Part shown: positions 47,983-60,449 of the stretch, one piece after another | How the letters are laid out: every line of letters begins with the position of its first letter | Position numbering within the stretch: position 1 is the first letter of the stretch | Source of the DNA: Phallus indusiatus | Taxonomy: Eukaryota; Basidiomycota; Agaricomycetes; Phallales; Phallaceae | Length of the DNA stretch: 64,000 nucleotides | Direction: 5' to 3' | Assembly: GCA_027605045.1 (NCBI GenBank) | Contig: JAQFWX010000014.1 | Coordinates: 186,001-250,000, forward strand | Notes under the pieces: generated by a model | What the model was told of the DNA's origin: nothing | Databases searched by the model: none | The model's input: only the letters and a program-made list of their open reading frames with translations | Translations under genes and position numbers: made by a program

Positions 47983-48844
47983 TGCCCGGTTATTGTGCTT
48001 GTATTTGTAGTGATATTGAATATGTGTTTCATCCTCTGAATCGTGAAAGTCAAGTGGACTGAATTGAATAGGACGCTGATAGGTTGATAGGAAAACAATA
48101 ATGTCAAAAATAGTTTGGTAAAGAGCCTGCGGTGACTCAATCGTTGATTCTATAACATAATAGGAAGTTGGTAAGTTTGAGGTAACCAATTTGAATTCTA
48201 AATACATACATACAGCTTAACCCCGAGCCCCGATGTGACGTTTGTCGGCCGCCCGTCAGTTCGTTCAATTGAAATGTGATATCCGTTCATTTCGCTGTTT
48301 TCAGAGGCTTTTTTGGGCCTCGCTCATTACAAACGAAATAATAATGATGTCAGACATCTCGGTGAACCGGCCAGCGATACCAAAAGTCCCAAAATTATTT
48401 CGCTGGCATTAAAGGTATGTCAGTGAACGACCTTTTATAATTGCCTGACGAATGACTCAAAACTGTGAATTCTGGTGTAATGTGTGCAGCACCAATATTC
48501 AGCGTCAGAGTTTGATGTAAGTGAATTATGATAATCCGAACTAGAAGTTATTCTTCCGTGATCAGAGCTGCTTCAAGATGAACATTCCATGTTACGGATT
48601 CGTTGAATTGAAGCGAGTTTCGGAAGGAAAGTGAGCACCAAGAGGTTACTGTGACCACGAAGTACTAATCCACCCCGGACGATGGGAGAGCTTCATTATC
48701 AACACGCAACGGTCAATCCGAAAGTCCGAGAGACAATAGTTTTTCCGATTTTCGCAATGGCTTTTTGGATACATACTATATATAAAACGTCATTTTCTAT
48801 GGAGAAAACAGCGTTGCAGATCTTCTGAGACGCACACATATAAC
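47983..48844. other. Intergenic, promoter of BVMO-C
   Basis: No gene supported. Confidence 0.45.
48777..48787 (+). promoter_or_regulatory. TATA box of BVMO-C
   Basis: TATATATAAAA, about 58 bp before the ATG at 48845. Confidence 0.55.
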
Positions 48845-50528
48845 ATGACTGAAAATCCAAAACTTCCCAGTCCCGAGATCGACGTTCTCGTAGTTGGGGC
48901 GGGGTTCTCGGGCGTCTACAGCCTGTATGCTCTACGCAACGCCGGGTTTTCTGTCAAGGTATTCGAGGCAGGAAGTGGCCTTGGTGGAACATGGCACTGC
49001 AATCGCTATCCTGGAGCTCGCACTGACTCCGCGTCCTCCATATACCAGTTCTCAATTGAGGAACTGTGGAAGGACTGGACTTGGTCGGAGCGGTTCCCTG
49101 CGCAGGGGGAAGTGGTGCAGTACTTCGAGTTTGCCGACAGGAAACTCGACCTTAGCAAGGATGTTTTGTTCAATACACGTATGACTGGTGCTCGTTTCGA
49201 TACCGAGCTCGATCGGTGGATTGTCTCGACAGAGAATGGAGTCGTAGCTCGTCCCTGTTTCTTGATTCTTTGCACCGGGTACGCTTCGAAGCCGTATATT
49301 CCTCCTTACAAAGGACTCGAGACCTTCAAGGGCGTCATGCACCATACGTATAATTGGCCTAAGGACGGGGTTGATATGACAGGGCTGCGAATTGGAGTGA
49401 TCGGGACAGGTGCGTCGGGGATACAGGTTGTACAAGAAACCGGCCCGATATGCGCACACTTAACCGTTTTCCAACGGACCCCGAATATGGCACTTCCAAT
49501 GATGCAACAGAAATTAGACATTAGTACGTATGCGAAGTCTAAAGAAACCTACCCGGATTTGTTCAAATATAGGATCACAACGTTTGCGGGATTCGAGTTT
49601 GACATTTCCTACAACAAATCTTTCGACATTCCCGAGGAGAAACGAATCGAGGTGCTTGAGGGTCTTTGGCAGAGAGGTGGAATGGCGTACTGGCTGGGGG
49701 GATCTATTGATTTATTTACATCCGAAGAGGCCAATGCCGAAAGGTACAAATTCTGGAGGGCCAAAGTTATTCCTCGTTTGAAGGACCCGAGTTTGCATGA
49801 GAAACTTGTTCCGGAGATCCCGCCCCACCCTTTCGGTGTCAAACGTCCCTCTCTCGAGCAAAACTTTTATGACGTATTCAATCAATCCAACGTATCGCTA
49901 GTAGATTTAAACGAAACCCCCATTACTGAGGTGACAGAAGCAGGGGTTAAGACGAGCGATGGGAAAGAACATGCTTTGGATGTCCTGGTTATAGCAACTG
50001 GGTTCGACGCCGTCACAGGTAGTATTTCACAGATTAATGTCGAAGGAACAGATGGCGTCTTGATTGGAGACAAGTGGAAGAAGAAGCTTTTCACATATCT
50101 TGGACTAGCTTCGGCTAATTATCCAAATATGTTTTTTATATACGGACCTCAGGGCCCTACGGCCTTTTGCAATGGACCTACTTGCGCGGTAAGCAATATA
50201 CATGGATTTATTTCGCATTACATGGTTGATACCGTACCGCAATTTACAGGAAGTACAATCGGATTGGGTTATAAGTTGCTTGAAAGCTATGCGCGACCAA
50301 GGAAAAACCAGAGTAGAGGCGACATTAGACGCCGAAAAGGAGTGGACGGAGAAAGTGAATGCTTTATCCGATGCAGGATTGTGGACGCGTGCAAAATCAT
50401 GGTATACCGGCGCAAATATACCGGGAAAAAATATAGAGGCGTTGAACTTCGTCGGAGGGCTTCCTTTATATCTGAAGTTCACTGATGAATGTGAGGCGCA
50501 TGGATATAACGGCTTCGTCTTTTCTTGA
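48845..50528 (+). CDS. Type I Baeyer-Villiger monooxygenase, BVMO-C
   Basis: Two exons, 48845-50188 and 50250-50528, 540 residues. GAGFSG at 18-23, fingerprint FKGVMHHTYNWP at 161-172, second Rossmann motif GTGASG at 187-192. It is closer to BVMO-A than to BVMO-B by eye (shared MxENPKLP start, MMQQKLD, PHPFGVKRPSLEQNFYDVF). It has the same intron position as both. The intron (50189-50249) reads through in frame for many codons, so an unspliced product with an altered tail could be mistaken for the real end. Confidence 0.9.
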
Positions 50529-51257
50529 TTCAAAGGAGTCAAGTCTTTTGTCGTTGGTTAAATGATTGATAGTGATGTTGATGTTGTACTCGAGAAACTT
50601 GTCTATTCATGAAGCCTCGAGGTTTTTTTGGTGCGAACGCGAAGCAGACTTCGGTAAGGTACTACGTCACCGCCGCGGTGCTAGTAGTGACTTCATCAAC
50701 CGAACCAGAGAAATTTGAGATCAGCCTCTTATTATTCTTCGGAATAAAGGTCACGAAAACAGGGAGAATGAACAAAGCGCACGGAGGCATTGATGATTGG
50801 TGCATATGGATAATGGCATATTGGTGAATCGCAGTCCGGGCAAGCCAGAGCGCTAGGGATGAAAGTCACGCCGTCACAAACGTTGGGTCAGCATCTTTGA
50901 AGCCAATTTGAAGCCACTTTGGAGCAGCTTTCAAACTGAAGTATATCATTTGCTTTGATTTTCGGTTCTAGATTGCAACCTAAAAAGTCTTTTAGCATCG
51001 TTGATGGCCACAACTACTAATCAGCATCTTGAATCACGATGTGGAATACAAATACTGCCATGACGCGTTCCATACAGACATGATACTGTACTCATTTTGT
51101 ACTGTTTCAAAATGACTGCAATTACTTCTCCGGAGCCCAGCGCTACTCCAAATACGCGGATGTGATTCTGCCAAGAAGTTTTTTCCATACTCAGATGGTG
51201 TTCAGCCAATGATGTCAAGGATATGATAGCCTATGATAGCCTGGGAGTCGGGATTGG
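50529..51257. other. Intergenic
   Basis: No gene supported. Confidence 0.4.
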
Positions 51258-53212
51258 ATGCTACACACACTTCGCCCCTGCACTAATAATGAATTAATGG
51301 CTACTGATCGCGATAGTAACTCTGCTTGTCACGACAATAGACGAGATCACGCTGCTCTAAAAACCCATGTTTATACATCTCTCTCCGAGATGACAGACAC
51401 TTTAAAAACCTCGCCATGTTCTCTATTCTATCATACATACGAAGGCTCTAACTCGCCTCAAGAGACTTCTCGCTTTACCATTCACTGCACGCTCGAAAAG
51501 GGTACCGAAGCGTACTATTCCGGAGTCCGGGTTATTGTGATTGCCAAAAAAGTTGGACATGATAATACTGTGCGTATGTCTTTTTAAAGTATTCAGGTGT
51601 CAGTGTCTAAATACTGGTATGCAATGAACAGGAGAGCCAAAAACATCATCGGCTCATGTGGGACACAGGAAAATTCGTTGGTTTTCAGCCTATAGAAGAC
51701 ACAGAAGAGGTTGGCGATGATCACGCTATGTCTGCTGGTGCCCTACCCTTTTATACCCTCGTTTTCGAGCTCGTTGACTCAAGCGATGCAACATGGTCCG
51801 ATGCAGAGCTCAAATTCAAAGCCGTCGTAGAAGACACAATTCTACCTCTACAGCAAATTCCGGACACTCATAGAGTATTATATGAGTATGCCAGACATAC
51901 AACAGCAACAGATTCTTCGTTTTATTGCGTTCTTCCCTTAACTACGCGATATGTTGAACATCGGAAGCACAACAAACCCTTTCAATACCGTATTACGATG
52001 TGTAGCATTGGTAGTCGAGCTCGAATAGCCCCGCCGACGCACGGATTTAGGATTCTACCACCCTCTGAAAAGCGTCCTATCTTCACCCAACCTCCTCTGG
52101 AGATTCTGTATCACATCTTCTCTATCCTAGCATGTGATGGCACCTTCACACTTGACAACTGGCGAAAAGAATTGGTCGCTGCAAGCCTGGTGTGTCGCGC
52201 GTGGAAGATTGCGTTGAACGTCATCGATACCTATGAAGCCTTCACTAGAGAACCGCAAAAAAAACCGTATATTGGAATACTGGCATCGGGATTGGAGGAT
52301 AACCCCATAGAGGGGAGACGTATCAAACGATTCTCACCGTTCTGCTTCACAAATGAGACGAAAGCAGAGGCCGAACTCGGGGTTGATGCACTAACGATAT
52401 TGAAGACCGCATCGAATATGAGGCACTTGTGTGTTGGGCACGTTGAAGCTGCGTTAGCTGGGGAATTCGTAGATGCACTATGCAAAATGCCTGAACTTCA
52501 CGAGTTCACACAGCTTCTGATGGACTTGCCATGGGCGGATGACGAGGATTCCGAAGAAAAAAGCTATTTGAATGCCGCACAATTGACGGAGTGTTTTGCG
52601 CATTGGTCAAACCTTCGACAAGCGACGGTGGAAAGACTTGGTCGTCCGCGGGCTGAAGATGGAACTGAATTCAAAAATGCAAAATGTCCGCTAGAGAATC
52701 TCACATTTCAACGTGGATTTTTATCTATGGTTCAGCTGCGGGCCATCACTTCGTCATCCCAGAACACTTTACACACCCTCGTGCTCAGCTCCATCCGAGG
52801 AATTAGCAACAAGGAACTCACATCCTGGCTTCTCGAATTTGGGCCAAGCCTGACCAATCTCACGGTCGGAAGCTCCATCTTCGCTAGTTCCAGAAGGCTC
52901 ACGATCAGCTCTGAAGAGCCCGTCATCGACGCAACAATTCACAAGATGACCAAACTCGTTAACCTCGAAATAGACGGGCCAATAGCAACAGCGATGACTC
53001 TTTCGCGATTCGAACCTACGCAGAACCCGGCAGGGGAAATAAAGATACACAATCCTGTGTTATTTGAACCGCGTGCTTTTGTGAAAGCATTGCGTACGAC
53101 TAATTGGAAAGCTGTTGGCGTTAATAAAGGCGTGAAGTTCTCGGACAAGCTGTTTGAGGAGGCTGAGAAAGTGGCGAAAGAGAGGAGAATCAAATTGTGG
53201 ATAGTTCGATAG
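51258..53212 (+). CDS. F-box protein with conserved N-terminal domain, locus B
   Basis: Paralogue of 19437-21315. Exons 51258-51569 and 51632-53212 (joint T|ESQKHHRLMWD, phase 0), up to 630 residues. Possible starts are 51258, 51297 and 51390; the last (MTDTLKTSPCSLFYH) is where similarity to locus A becomes strong. It has the same block order: SPCSLFYHT to EKGTEAYYSGVRVIVIAKK, then FYTLVFELVD, then THGFRILPPSEKRPIFTQPP leading into an F-box-like segment (PPLEILYHIFSIL, SLVCRAWKIALNVID), then the leucine-rich tail. It stands directly downstream of BVMO-C, as locus A stands in the neighbourhood of BVMO-A. Confidence 0.78.
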
Positions 53213-53462
53213 GTTGTTTCGCTAGTAATAACAAAGACTATATATTATTATATATCGTGACGCAGGGAATTTAAAAGGCGGGGACTTCAAATGCGCCAGG
53301 ATCAGAGATTCATGGGATGTTTACCATTTTTGGGATCTCCCTCGTTGATACAATAGTTGTAAATCGATTTATTTATTGATACTACTGAGAGTGCGACGGC
53401 TGAAATCTTGACTGATTAAGTTTTGTCAATGTTGTACAAAGTGTTTTCCGGGCTTAAACAAT

Positions 53463-54144
53463 CTAAATGATAATACCCATGATCACATACTCAATATTGT
53501 TCTTGAAGTAAGTATCTCCATAAACCTTCATCCCACGTTTTAAATACCAATCTTTTGCACTATTTCTGGCAGCGCACCAAACCATCCTACTAGAAGGCGT
53601 ATGATCACCGGAATTTGCCGTCGCGGCCGTTGCTGTAACATTATCTCTGGCATGATCCAGCACGAGACGAAACAGTTCGGAACCAATACCACGATTTTGG
53701 AATTCTTTTAGGCATGCAAACTTTCTAAATCTGAGAGCTTGACTGCCGGTGTATGATTGATGAGAGTCTGACGCATCATAATTGAGCTGAGCTGACGCAG
53801 GTTCAGATTCTGCTGGATTGAGGCCTGAATCCAAGTTGGATGGATATAAGTGAGATGGAAAATCTTCGTTGAACAACGAAATGACGGCAGTGAGTTTGTC
53901 TTCATCCGGTTGAGCCTGATCGACATCTTGAAGGCCTGTTATGAATGCTCCGAAGTGAAGAGCTTCATCGTCGCCGGGAATATAAATCATTTCATCGGGA
54001 CCTGCAGGGTATAGTACTGCTCGGCGGATAGGGTAGATCTCTTTGGAAGTGATAGGCCGTATCTGTATAGCAAACTCTACGGTTCACGTTTAAATTATAG
54101 AGTTTTTTTAGAGTTAAAAATGATATACCTGTTTTTTCAGTCAT
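53463..54144 (-). CDS. GNAT-family N-acetyltransferase
   Basis: Two exons on the minus strand: 54144-54129 (16 bp) and 54076-53463, giving 209 residues. The start MTEKTEFAIQIRPITSKEIY and the acetyl-CoA loop QNRGIGSELF (Q/RxxGxG/A) inside KFACLKEFQNRGIGSELFRL are GNAT features. The end WYLKRGMKVYGDTYFKNNIE is the usual strand-loop of the fold. An acidic, Ser-rich insert (about residues 85-115) separates the first half from the motif. Substrate unknown: small amine or protein N-terminus are both possible. Its place between BVMO/F-box genes and the P450 makes a tailoring role thinkable but unproven. Confidence 0.85.
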
Positions 54145-54393
54145 CTTCCAAGGAGAACGAGTTCGATGATATTTGTGAAGCAAGCCACACAGTACTAGGC
54201 TGAGTCAACGGGAGTCATGCTCACTTTCGGCAGGCCGCTCCGGCCGATCAAATAGCATGGCACCTCACTGTCACACTGTCACATTGAGTCTTGAACTTGG
54301 ACGGTAGAATTTCAGGAAAGTCGTTGGACAACCAATATTTGCTATAATATACATTCAACGACGTGAAGTTAAGAAAGATAAAAGAAATAGGAA

Positions 54394-56695
54394 TCAAATT
54401 CGTTTCTGTACTCTGGCAATCAATTCGCCCTTTCCAAGCGTAAACTGTTCGGTAATGCCTTGGTTCCACTTCTTGATATCAAAATCGGGAGATAACTCGA
54501 AATCAAATGTCTTGATTAAACCACATATAGTCTTCCGTAGTTTGACGAGAGCAATTTGCTTTCCTACGCAATTCGCAGGGCCTGGCATAACCAAGATCAA
54601 TCAATACATACTTAAGAAAATGGTACGAGAAAACTCAGCAAAAGGGGAAGAGGCGTACCGTAACTAAATGGTATAAACGCTGAGTGATCCGTGTTATACC
54701 CCTTCTCTAACCATCTTTCTGGACGGAAAGCATCCGGTTCGGGAGAGAAATATTTAGGATTGCGATGCACTGTTCTCGGAAATGCGCGTCGTTTCGGAAA
54801 TGAAGTATGAGTATGAATGCGACCCACTGCTATAAGTGTGAATTTGAATAAATGTCCCCTCAGGAATCCATCTGTACAAAGGATTGAATAAACATGAAAG
54901 AAAATAAATGTATACTGCAAAATGCTCACGTGTTTGCAAGCATGACTCCTCCGGCGCCATTCGTACTTCCTTTAGGAAGATATCGGTGTGATCCTCCAGC
55001 GAGAGCGGGTGCCAGTCGTAAGGTCTCATTTCTATTTCATACATCACAATCTGTCAAAAGCGACAATTATCACCACCCACATCACTGCATTAAGATAAGG
55101 AAGTCTGTGGAGCTTCGAGTCGTCGTCTGCGTAAATGTCTTCTACGTTCCCGTCGACCTCATCCCGTAATCTGCGAAGGTACACAGGATGCGTCATAAGA
55201 TAAAAAAAAGCCTGGCATAAAGCGTTAGCGGTAGATTCGTATCCTATCCAAATGAATATTGAAAAACTGTCGCAGAAAAACATTATAGTTGACAGGAAAC
55301 ATACCTGCGGGAATAATGAGAGAAGCCTCTCGAATGAGGACCGGTAATGGAAGGGGGTCTGCTTCACTGTTTGAGTTGTCTTCCCCGAGCTTAAAAAATG
55401 CGTTTTTATTGTGTATACTATTTAAAAGGTGTCAATACGTACAAGGTGATAGAAGAAGTCTTTGATTTTGGGTCCCTCTTTTATTCGGGTTGTCATTGCT
55501 TGTCTTGCAAATTGACGTAACCATAGAGCCTGGCTCATGACGCGTTCCGGTAGGAGACAAATGTAGTGGCGAAGCCAAGTCAGCATCATCAGATAATCCT
55601 GAATGCTAATGATACAAAAAAAAATAAGTATATTTTTTAAGAACCATCTATAAAAGAAGACTACACTTACAAAAGAGCTTTCTTGAAGTTCTTAAGATGT
55701 TCCGCATATTCTTCCCCGCCGTCTTTTTGCTTTTTTTCCATGAGATTGAACCGTCCGTTGAATGCAAGATCCCCTATTATGTCAAAACTACCAGCAGGAT
55801 TTAATATATAGCGACTCCGAATTCAATTTAGAGACTCGGAAACTATTTGCTTACGAAAAGAATGATAACCAAGTCGACAAATTAAGGTCTTCTTCCTGAT
55901 GTTGTGATAGCATTTGAAGGAGTTCTTGGAGACGAGAATGTATAATTTGTTTGTAGTTTTGGACGGCTTGAGTATTCATTCCTTTATCCCATAAACGACG
56001 TCGGTCTGCGTGTTCATGGGGGTCTACGATCACTAGAATTGATCCAGTTTCCTTAGGAGGGACGAAGGTAATGTACCCTGCAAGACACGTTATACTTGCT
56101 GTCGGCTAATAGATACAAGTGTACCCACGATCGCTTTTCCGGAACGGTTTTGCTCCTAAGACCGTTGGTATGGCGGAAGCTTCCGTTGTGACGACATGAT
56201 TTGGGCCTGATCAGAAGAATGTGATCTCGAGTCTAATACTTTTATGAACTCGAATGAAAAATACCTATACGAACGAATGAACCGTGTTTTTGAAGCAAAT
56301 CGTGGTAATACAAGAACTGATAACTGTCCCTGTTGATTTTGCTGGACCAGATCCTCGAGACGTGCGATATCTTCGGACCAGGCAAAGAAGCTAATGGATG
56401 AAAAGGAGAGAGCCTGTACGTCACTACAGCAGTGACTAGCGTCCCGAAATAAATACACAGTGTTGAAAAAAGGCTTGAACCCCATTGAGCAGAGCAATAC
56501 ACGCCAAGACAAAGTGGAACGGCGACGAGCAAGGCAAAGTGCGCGGATATGTTGTGTGGCTCGTACTGTTTAAAGATCAAATAAGAAGCCTGTACGAGCA
56601 CTTCCGTTAGTGACGATATATCCGAGATTCAACGAGAACAAACTAACGAGTCCGGACCCGACACGAAAAAGAAGCTGTTGCTGGAGCGTTGGCAT
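54394..56695 (-). CDS. Cytochrome P450 monooxygenase
   Basis: Twelve exons on the minus strand, all in phase, 548 residues: 56695-56648, 56589-56265, 56206-56129, 56077-55855, 55787-55671, 55605-55443, 55389-55305, 55243-55081, 55031-54930, 54871-54828, 54769-54659 and 54581-54394. The N-terminus has hydrophobic segments and then the proline hinge HPLASLPGP, as in ER-bound fungal P450s. The I-helix AGYEST is at about 346-351, ExxR is ETLR at 403-406, FRPERW is at 464-469, and the heme loop FSYGPANCVGK has its cysteine at 491. Several introns use GTGGGT donors. All signature residues are present. Family not assigned. Confidence 0.92.
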
Positions 56696-57227
56696 TGCGA
56701 GTAGAAGCGAGTAGAAGGTCCTGCCAGTGGGTGACAGTTTCAAGTTGACAGCGACAAGGTCTCAGACCCCCAGGGCAATCAGCATTTTATGTCCAAACAC
56801 AAGCCGGGTATTGAAAGAAAGCGACCCGGATCCGTGGAGGTCCATGGTCCGCTCGCTCGACGTTTTGTTTGGGGACTATTATAGTCGCCGTTGCTGGCCG
56901 CTGGCTGGCCGAGTGCTTTCACATTGTGCACGGAGGTGCTGAGTCAGCGAGCGCTCTCTTATGTAATCGGTGCCTAGCACTTTGAGCTCGTCGACCCCTT
57001 ATACAAGTTCATCCGTGTATCATATGGTCTGGATTTAAAAATATCCATTAGTCTCTTTCGGCCGTTTAATCTGCATCAACAAAGAACATAGTGACAGAGT
57101 TAAACGTCTGGTGCAGCTGAGATGGCGCCGTAGTTTGGCAGTACTAGTCAGAAGAAGAGACACTAGTTTTTTTTTGTCTTCATACCTCGACCTCCTACTT
57201 ATCCTATTTGGAGTTTACATATTTTAC
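56696..57227. other. Divergent promoter between P450 and MFS-1
   Basis: 532 bp shared upstream region of two divergently read genes. A transporter and an oxidase sharing a promoter is common in fungal metabolic clusters. Confidence 0.5.
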
Positions 57228-59659
57228 ATGCCCGTAAGTGAGAAGTAATATTTTTCCCAAAATTTTTTACAGTCTGAAATAAATCATTAGACTAGTAACA
57301 TAGTAGACGACGTTCCTGCTTCGCAGTCTCCACTTTTGGAAGACTCGGAACCGAAATCTTTTACCCAACAGACGTTGTCTGACTCGGACCTGCCATGGAA
57401 GATGGAAACAGAGCCTGCCGTAGAGGCTGAAACTGTCAAGCGTCACTTTTTTAAAAGAGCAGTTCCATGGTGGTATGTACTTTCAACACCATATCAGCCT
57501 TGTCGATTAACTCCAAAGTCAGGTCATGGTTTTTGGCCTTGGTGACGGGCGTTGCTACAGGAGCTACGGCATCCATCCGCCTTAGTCTCTTCACAGAGCT
57601 TGTTTGTATGGAGTTGCGGCCTGAAATGTCTGGCAAGTTTTTGTTGCTAGTCTTAGCCCCCGAGTTCGTTTTGCCCCGTAGCGCGTGGTGGACGGCACCC
57701 GTTATGTCATCCGGATTTTGTGAAAGTGAGACAATAGTGCAAGAGACGACTGCTGGACTAGTAACGGGTATGTAGTTTTGTCATACTCATCTTATGCGCA
57801 TCCTGACTCTAGAAAAGCAATAAATATCACCACGGGTATATTATCATGCCTCACAGTCGGTTACTGGATGCAGGTGTGCTTTGAAATCACCTCGGTATTA
57901 CTTCATCGTCGCTATAACAATTCATAGTTATCAGATCGTTTTGGTCGTGTCAAAATTTTGCTTATAGCGGCACTTGGCCTTATTGCAAAGTAAACACACG
58001 TCTTTCTTCGCCACAAACGATTACTTATGTTTTCCAAAGTCATGTTGTTACAATTTTAGTATCAATCATGCCCGAGAAACTACCGGGGGGCTACCGTTTC
58101 CTTTTCTTTGGACAGATAATTGAAAGTGTTCTCGGCGGGCGTATTGTGCTGTCTTCACTTCTATTAGCGTATATAACCGATACATCGCCGTTAGATGTGC
58201 GGTAAGCTGTGTTTCGATGTTATTTTACAAAACTCATTCTCAATAAATCTCACAAGGACCGTGAACTTAGTTATCGCAACCGGAATGGACCTAATGGGGA
58301 ACGTAAGTTTTTTTCTTCTTCGTCCAGCAGAGTCTTTTAACCCTATTATTAGTCGCTGGGACAGCCGTTTGCAAAATTTCTCGTTGGATATTTTGTTGAC
58401 CTTCTTTCGGTTCACTACTTGGCCATCGCAATCTACATCTTTGTTATATCATTCACAATCTTCTTTCTTCCAGAGTCAATCACGAAATCCAGACTCGCAC
58501 GAGCAAAGAGAGTTTACGCGTCGACGTACAAGTCCAGCATCAGGGAATCTTCCTTTCATTTTGCCAATCAAAATTCGTCTATTGCGAATAGATTGGGGGC
58601 TAAACTTCGTGATTATATACGATTATTAACTGAAACTTTCGCGGTCTTTTTACCTCGTCAACCTCGACATGGAAAGATCGGAGCAGTCTCGGACCAACTC
58701 TGGGATTGGAATGTGTTTTTAGTGGGCTGTGCGCTTCTCGTGAAGTCCGTTGCTGGGGTAAATTCAATTGCATAAGCAAGATGTTCTTTCGTTTCCTAAT
58801 AACTTGAATTCAGAGCGATGGAAAGTATTTGTTTGATTACATTCAAAAAGTTTTAAAGTGGAATTTATGAGATGTGAGTCACACAACTGGATGTTATATT
58901 TTCGTGAATTAATTATCTGTAACAGCTCAATTTCTGGTTTTACACCATCAGCGCCCTCCGTGTTGCGTTGCTCATCATCTTCCTCCCTTGTGCGTTTTCA
59001 AAACTAAACAGAAGCATTTTCATTGACGACTAATTACCAGTCTTCATCCGCTTTTTGAGAAACAAAATTAGAGCTAAAAGTCAATCTCCCTATTCGTCTC
59101 AAGCCGATTCTTCTCCCGACTTCCTGGGTAGCCTGCTTAAACTAGACTACACCATCGTCCTCGCGTCCATAGTTATTCTCACCATATCTATGTTCTCCAT
59201 GATCTTCATCCGGGATCCGAAAAAAGGATTTTTTGGTGTCATCATCTTCAGATCACTTTCTTCGGGGTGTGAAGCGGCGCTGAGAAGTCTTGCTTTATCA
59301 CTGTACACGAGTCGGGTGGGGCACGATACGGAGAGCGGGAAGTTGTTGGGTGGGTTGGGCGTTGTGGCTTGGATTAGGTCTGTAATGAAACCTTTTTGTA
59401 ATGTGTTCTTGGTTCAACCCGGAGTCTTGTTTAGTGGTAATTTAATTGGGCCTGCAATATTTAAATTCCTTTATAATCATACTCAGGCATACTTCCCCCA
59501 GGTTCGCTTCCATTTGTTTGTTTGTTTTTGAGAAAGAAAAAAATCACCTTTTTTGTTTTTTTCCAGGTCATGATGCTCTTTTCAGGCGTTTTGGGAGTGG
59601 CTGCCATAATGGTTGTCTTACCCATCAGGATCACAACGGAGAAGATTGAGATTGATTGA
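57228..59659 (+). pseudogene. MFS transporter, copy 1, with in-frame TGA in exon 9
   Basis: Major facilitator superfamily drug/substrate exporter type. Thirteen exons matching copy 2 joint for joint: 57228-57233, 57291-57472, 57523-57767, 57818-57873, 57928-57989, 58040-58201, 58257-58302, 58353-58757, 58814-58873, 58926-58989, 59041-59377, 59435-59501 and 59567-59659. Motif A is LSDRFGR; the GGYRFLFFGQI and YITDTSPLDVR blocks follow. Exon 9 reads VLKWNL, TGA (58868-58870), D, where copy 2 has VLGWDSQD. No alternative phase-correct splice avoids the stop. Everything after it is still open for 170 codons. The outcome is either a truncated transporter lacking its last helices, a young pseudogene, or stop readthrough. 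Confidence 0.75.
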
Positions 59660-60449
59660 GAATGAAAACTCTCGTATGCTCATTCTCTCGGGTATTGAAA
59701 AGGTTGGTTTTCTTTTGTAGTAAGATACCCTAACCACTACTCCAACATTCGTTTGTCGTTCTTTTTACTATTTATTTGAACCCTTGGTGCATATTCGCGA
59801 TATCCGCCCATTCCTTTTTGCCCTTCCTTTCTTTTCCTTCCCTCTACCTATCTCTCCCTTTGTGATACATTTCTATTTGTGAATTATATTATGTGCTTTC
59901 ATTTGCCAAAAAAAATTGATGTCTATCACTTTGTCCTATTCTCTTTTCTTTTTCAGAAGGTTTTCTCCGCGGCCGGCGCCTGCGTCGTATAAGTTGGACC
60001 GTTCGTCCAAATCAGATTTTACCACTAAAGTGATTTTATTGAAAACTTGAAATATCGATATTTTCAGTGATGCTCACTTGAAAAGAAAGACGTTCCTTCC
60101 GAAGGACGCACATGCGTTTCCGGCTTGAAGCCTGGATTGGACACGGGGTGACAACGGTGTGACGCTCTAATTGACTTCCAAACTTTTTCGCGATTTTTTG
60201 TTCAGGCTTTGAAGCTCTTCGAATGCATCCTTTATCTCAAATTTCTTTTAAATAATATCATTGGCTTATGAGCCATCTTTCTTCACAATATCTCAGCTTC
60301 ACAAGAATATGCTGATAAACGGAAAGATTGCGATTTGACTGCAAACTGACGCTGCGCGCCTACTGGCTGGAACACGGAACACCTCACGGTGGCATCACCA
60401 TATTTCACACGTCGATAATCTCCAGCGTTGTTGGTTCAAAAGGCATTCT
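59660..60449. other. Intergenic between the two MFS genes
   Basis: Terminator of MFS-1 and promoter of MFS-2; CT-rich tracts at 59820-59960. No gene supported. Confidence 0.45.

Noticed and set aside
50189..50249. Continuing BVMO-C through its intron as one long exon
   Set aside because: BVMO-A and BVMO-B have an intron at the same codon, and only the spliced form gives the conserved EVQSDW tail.
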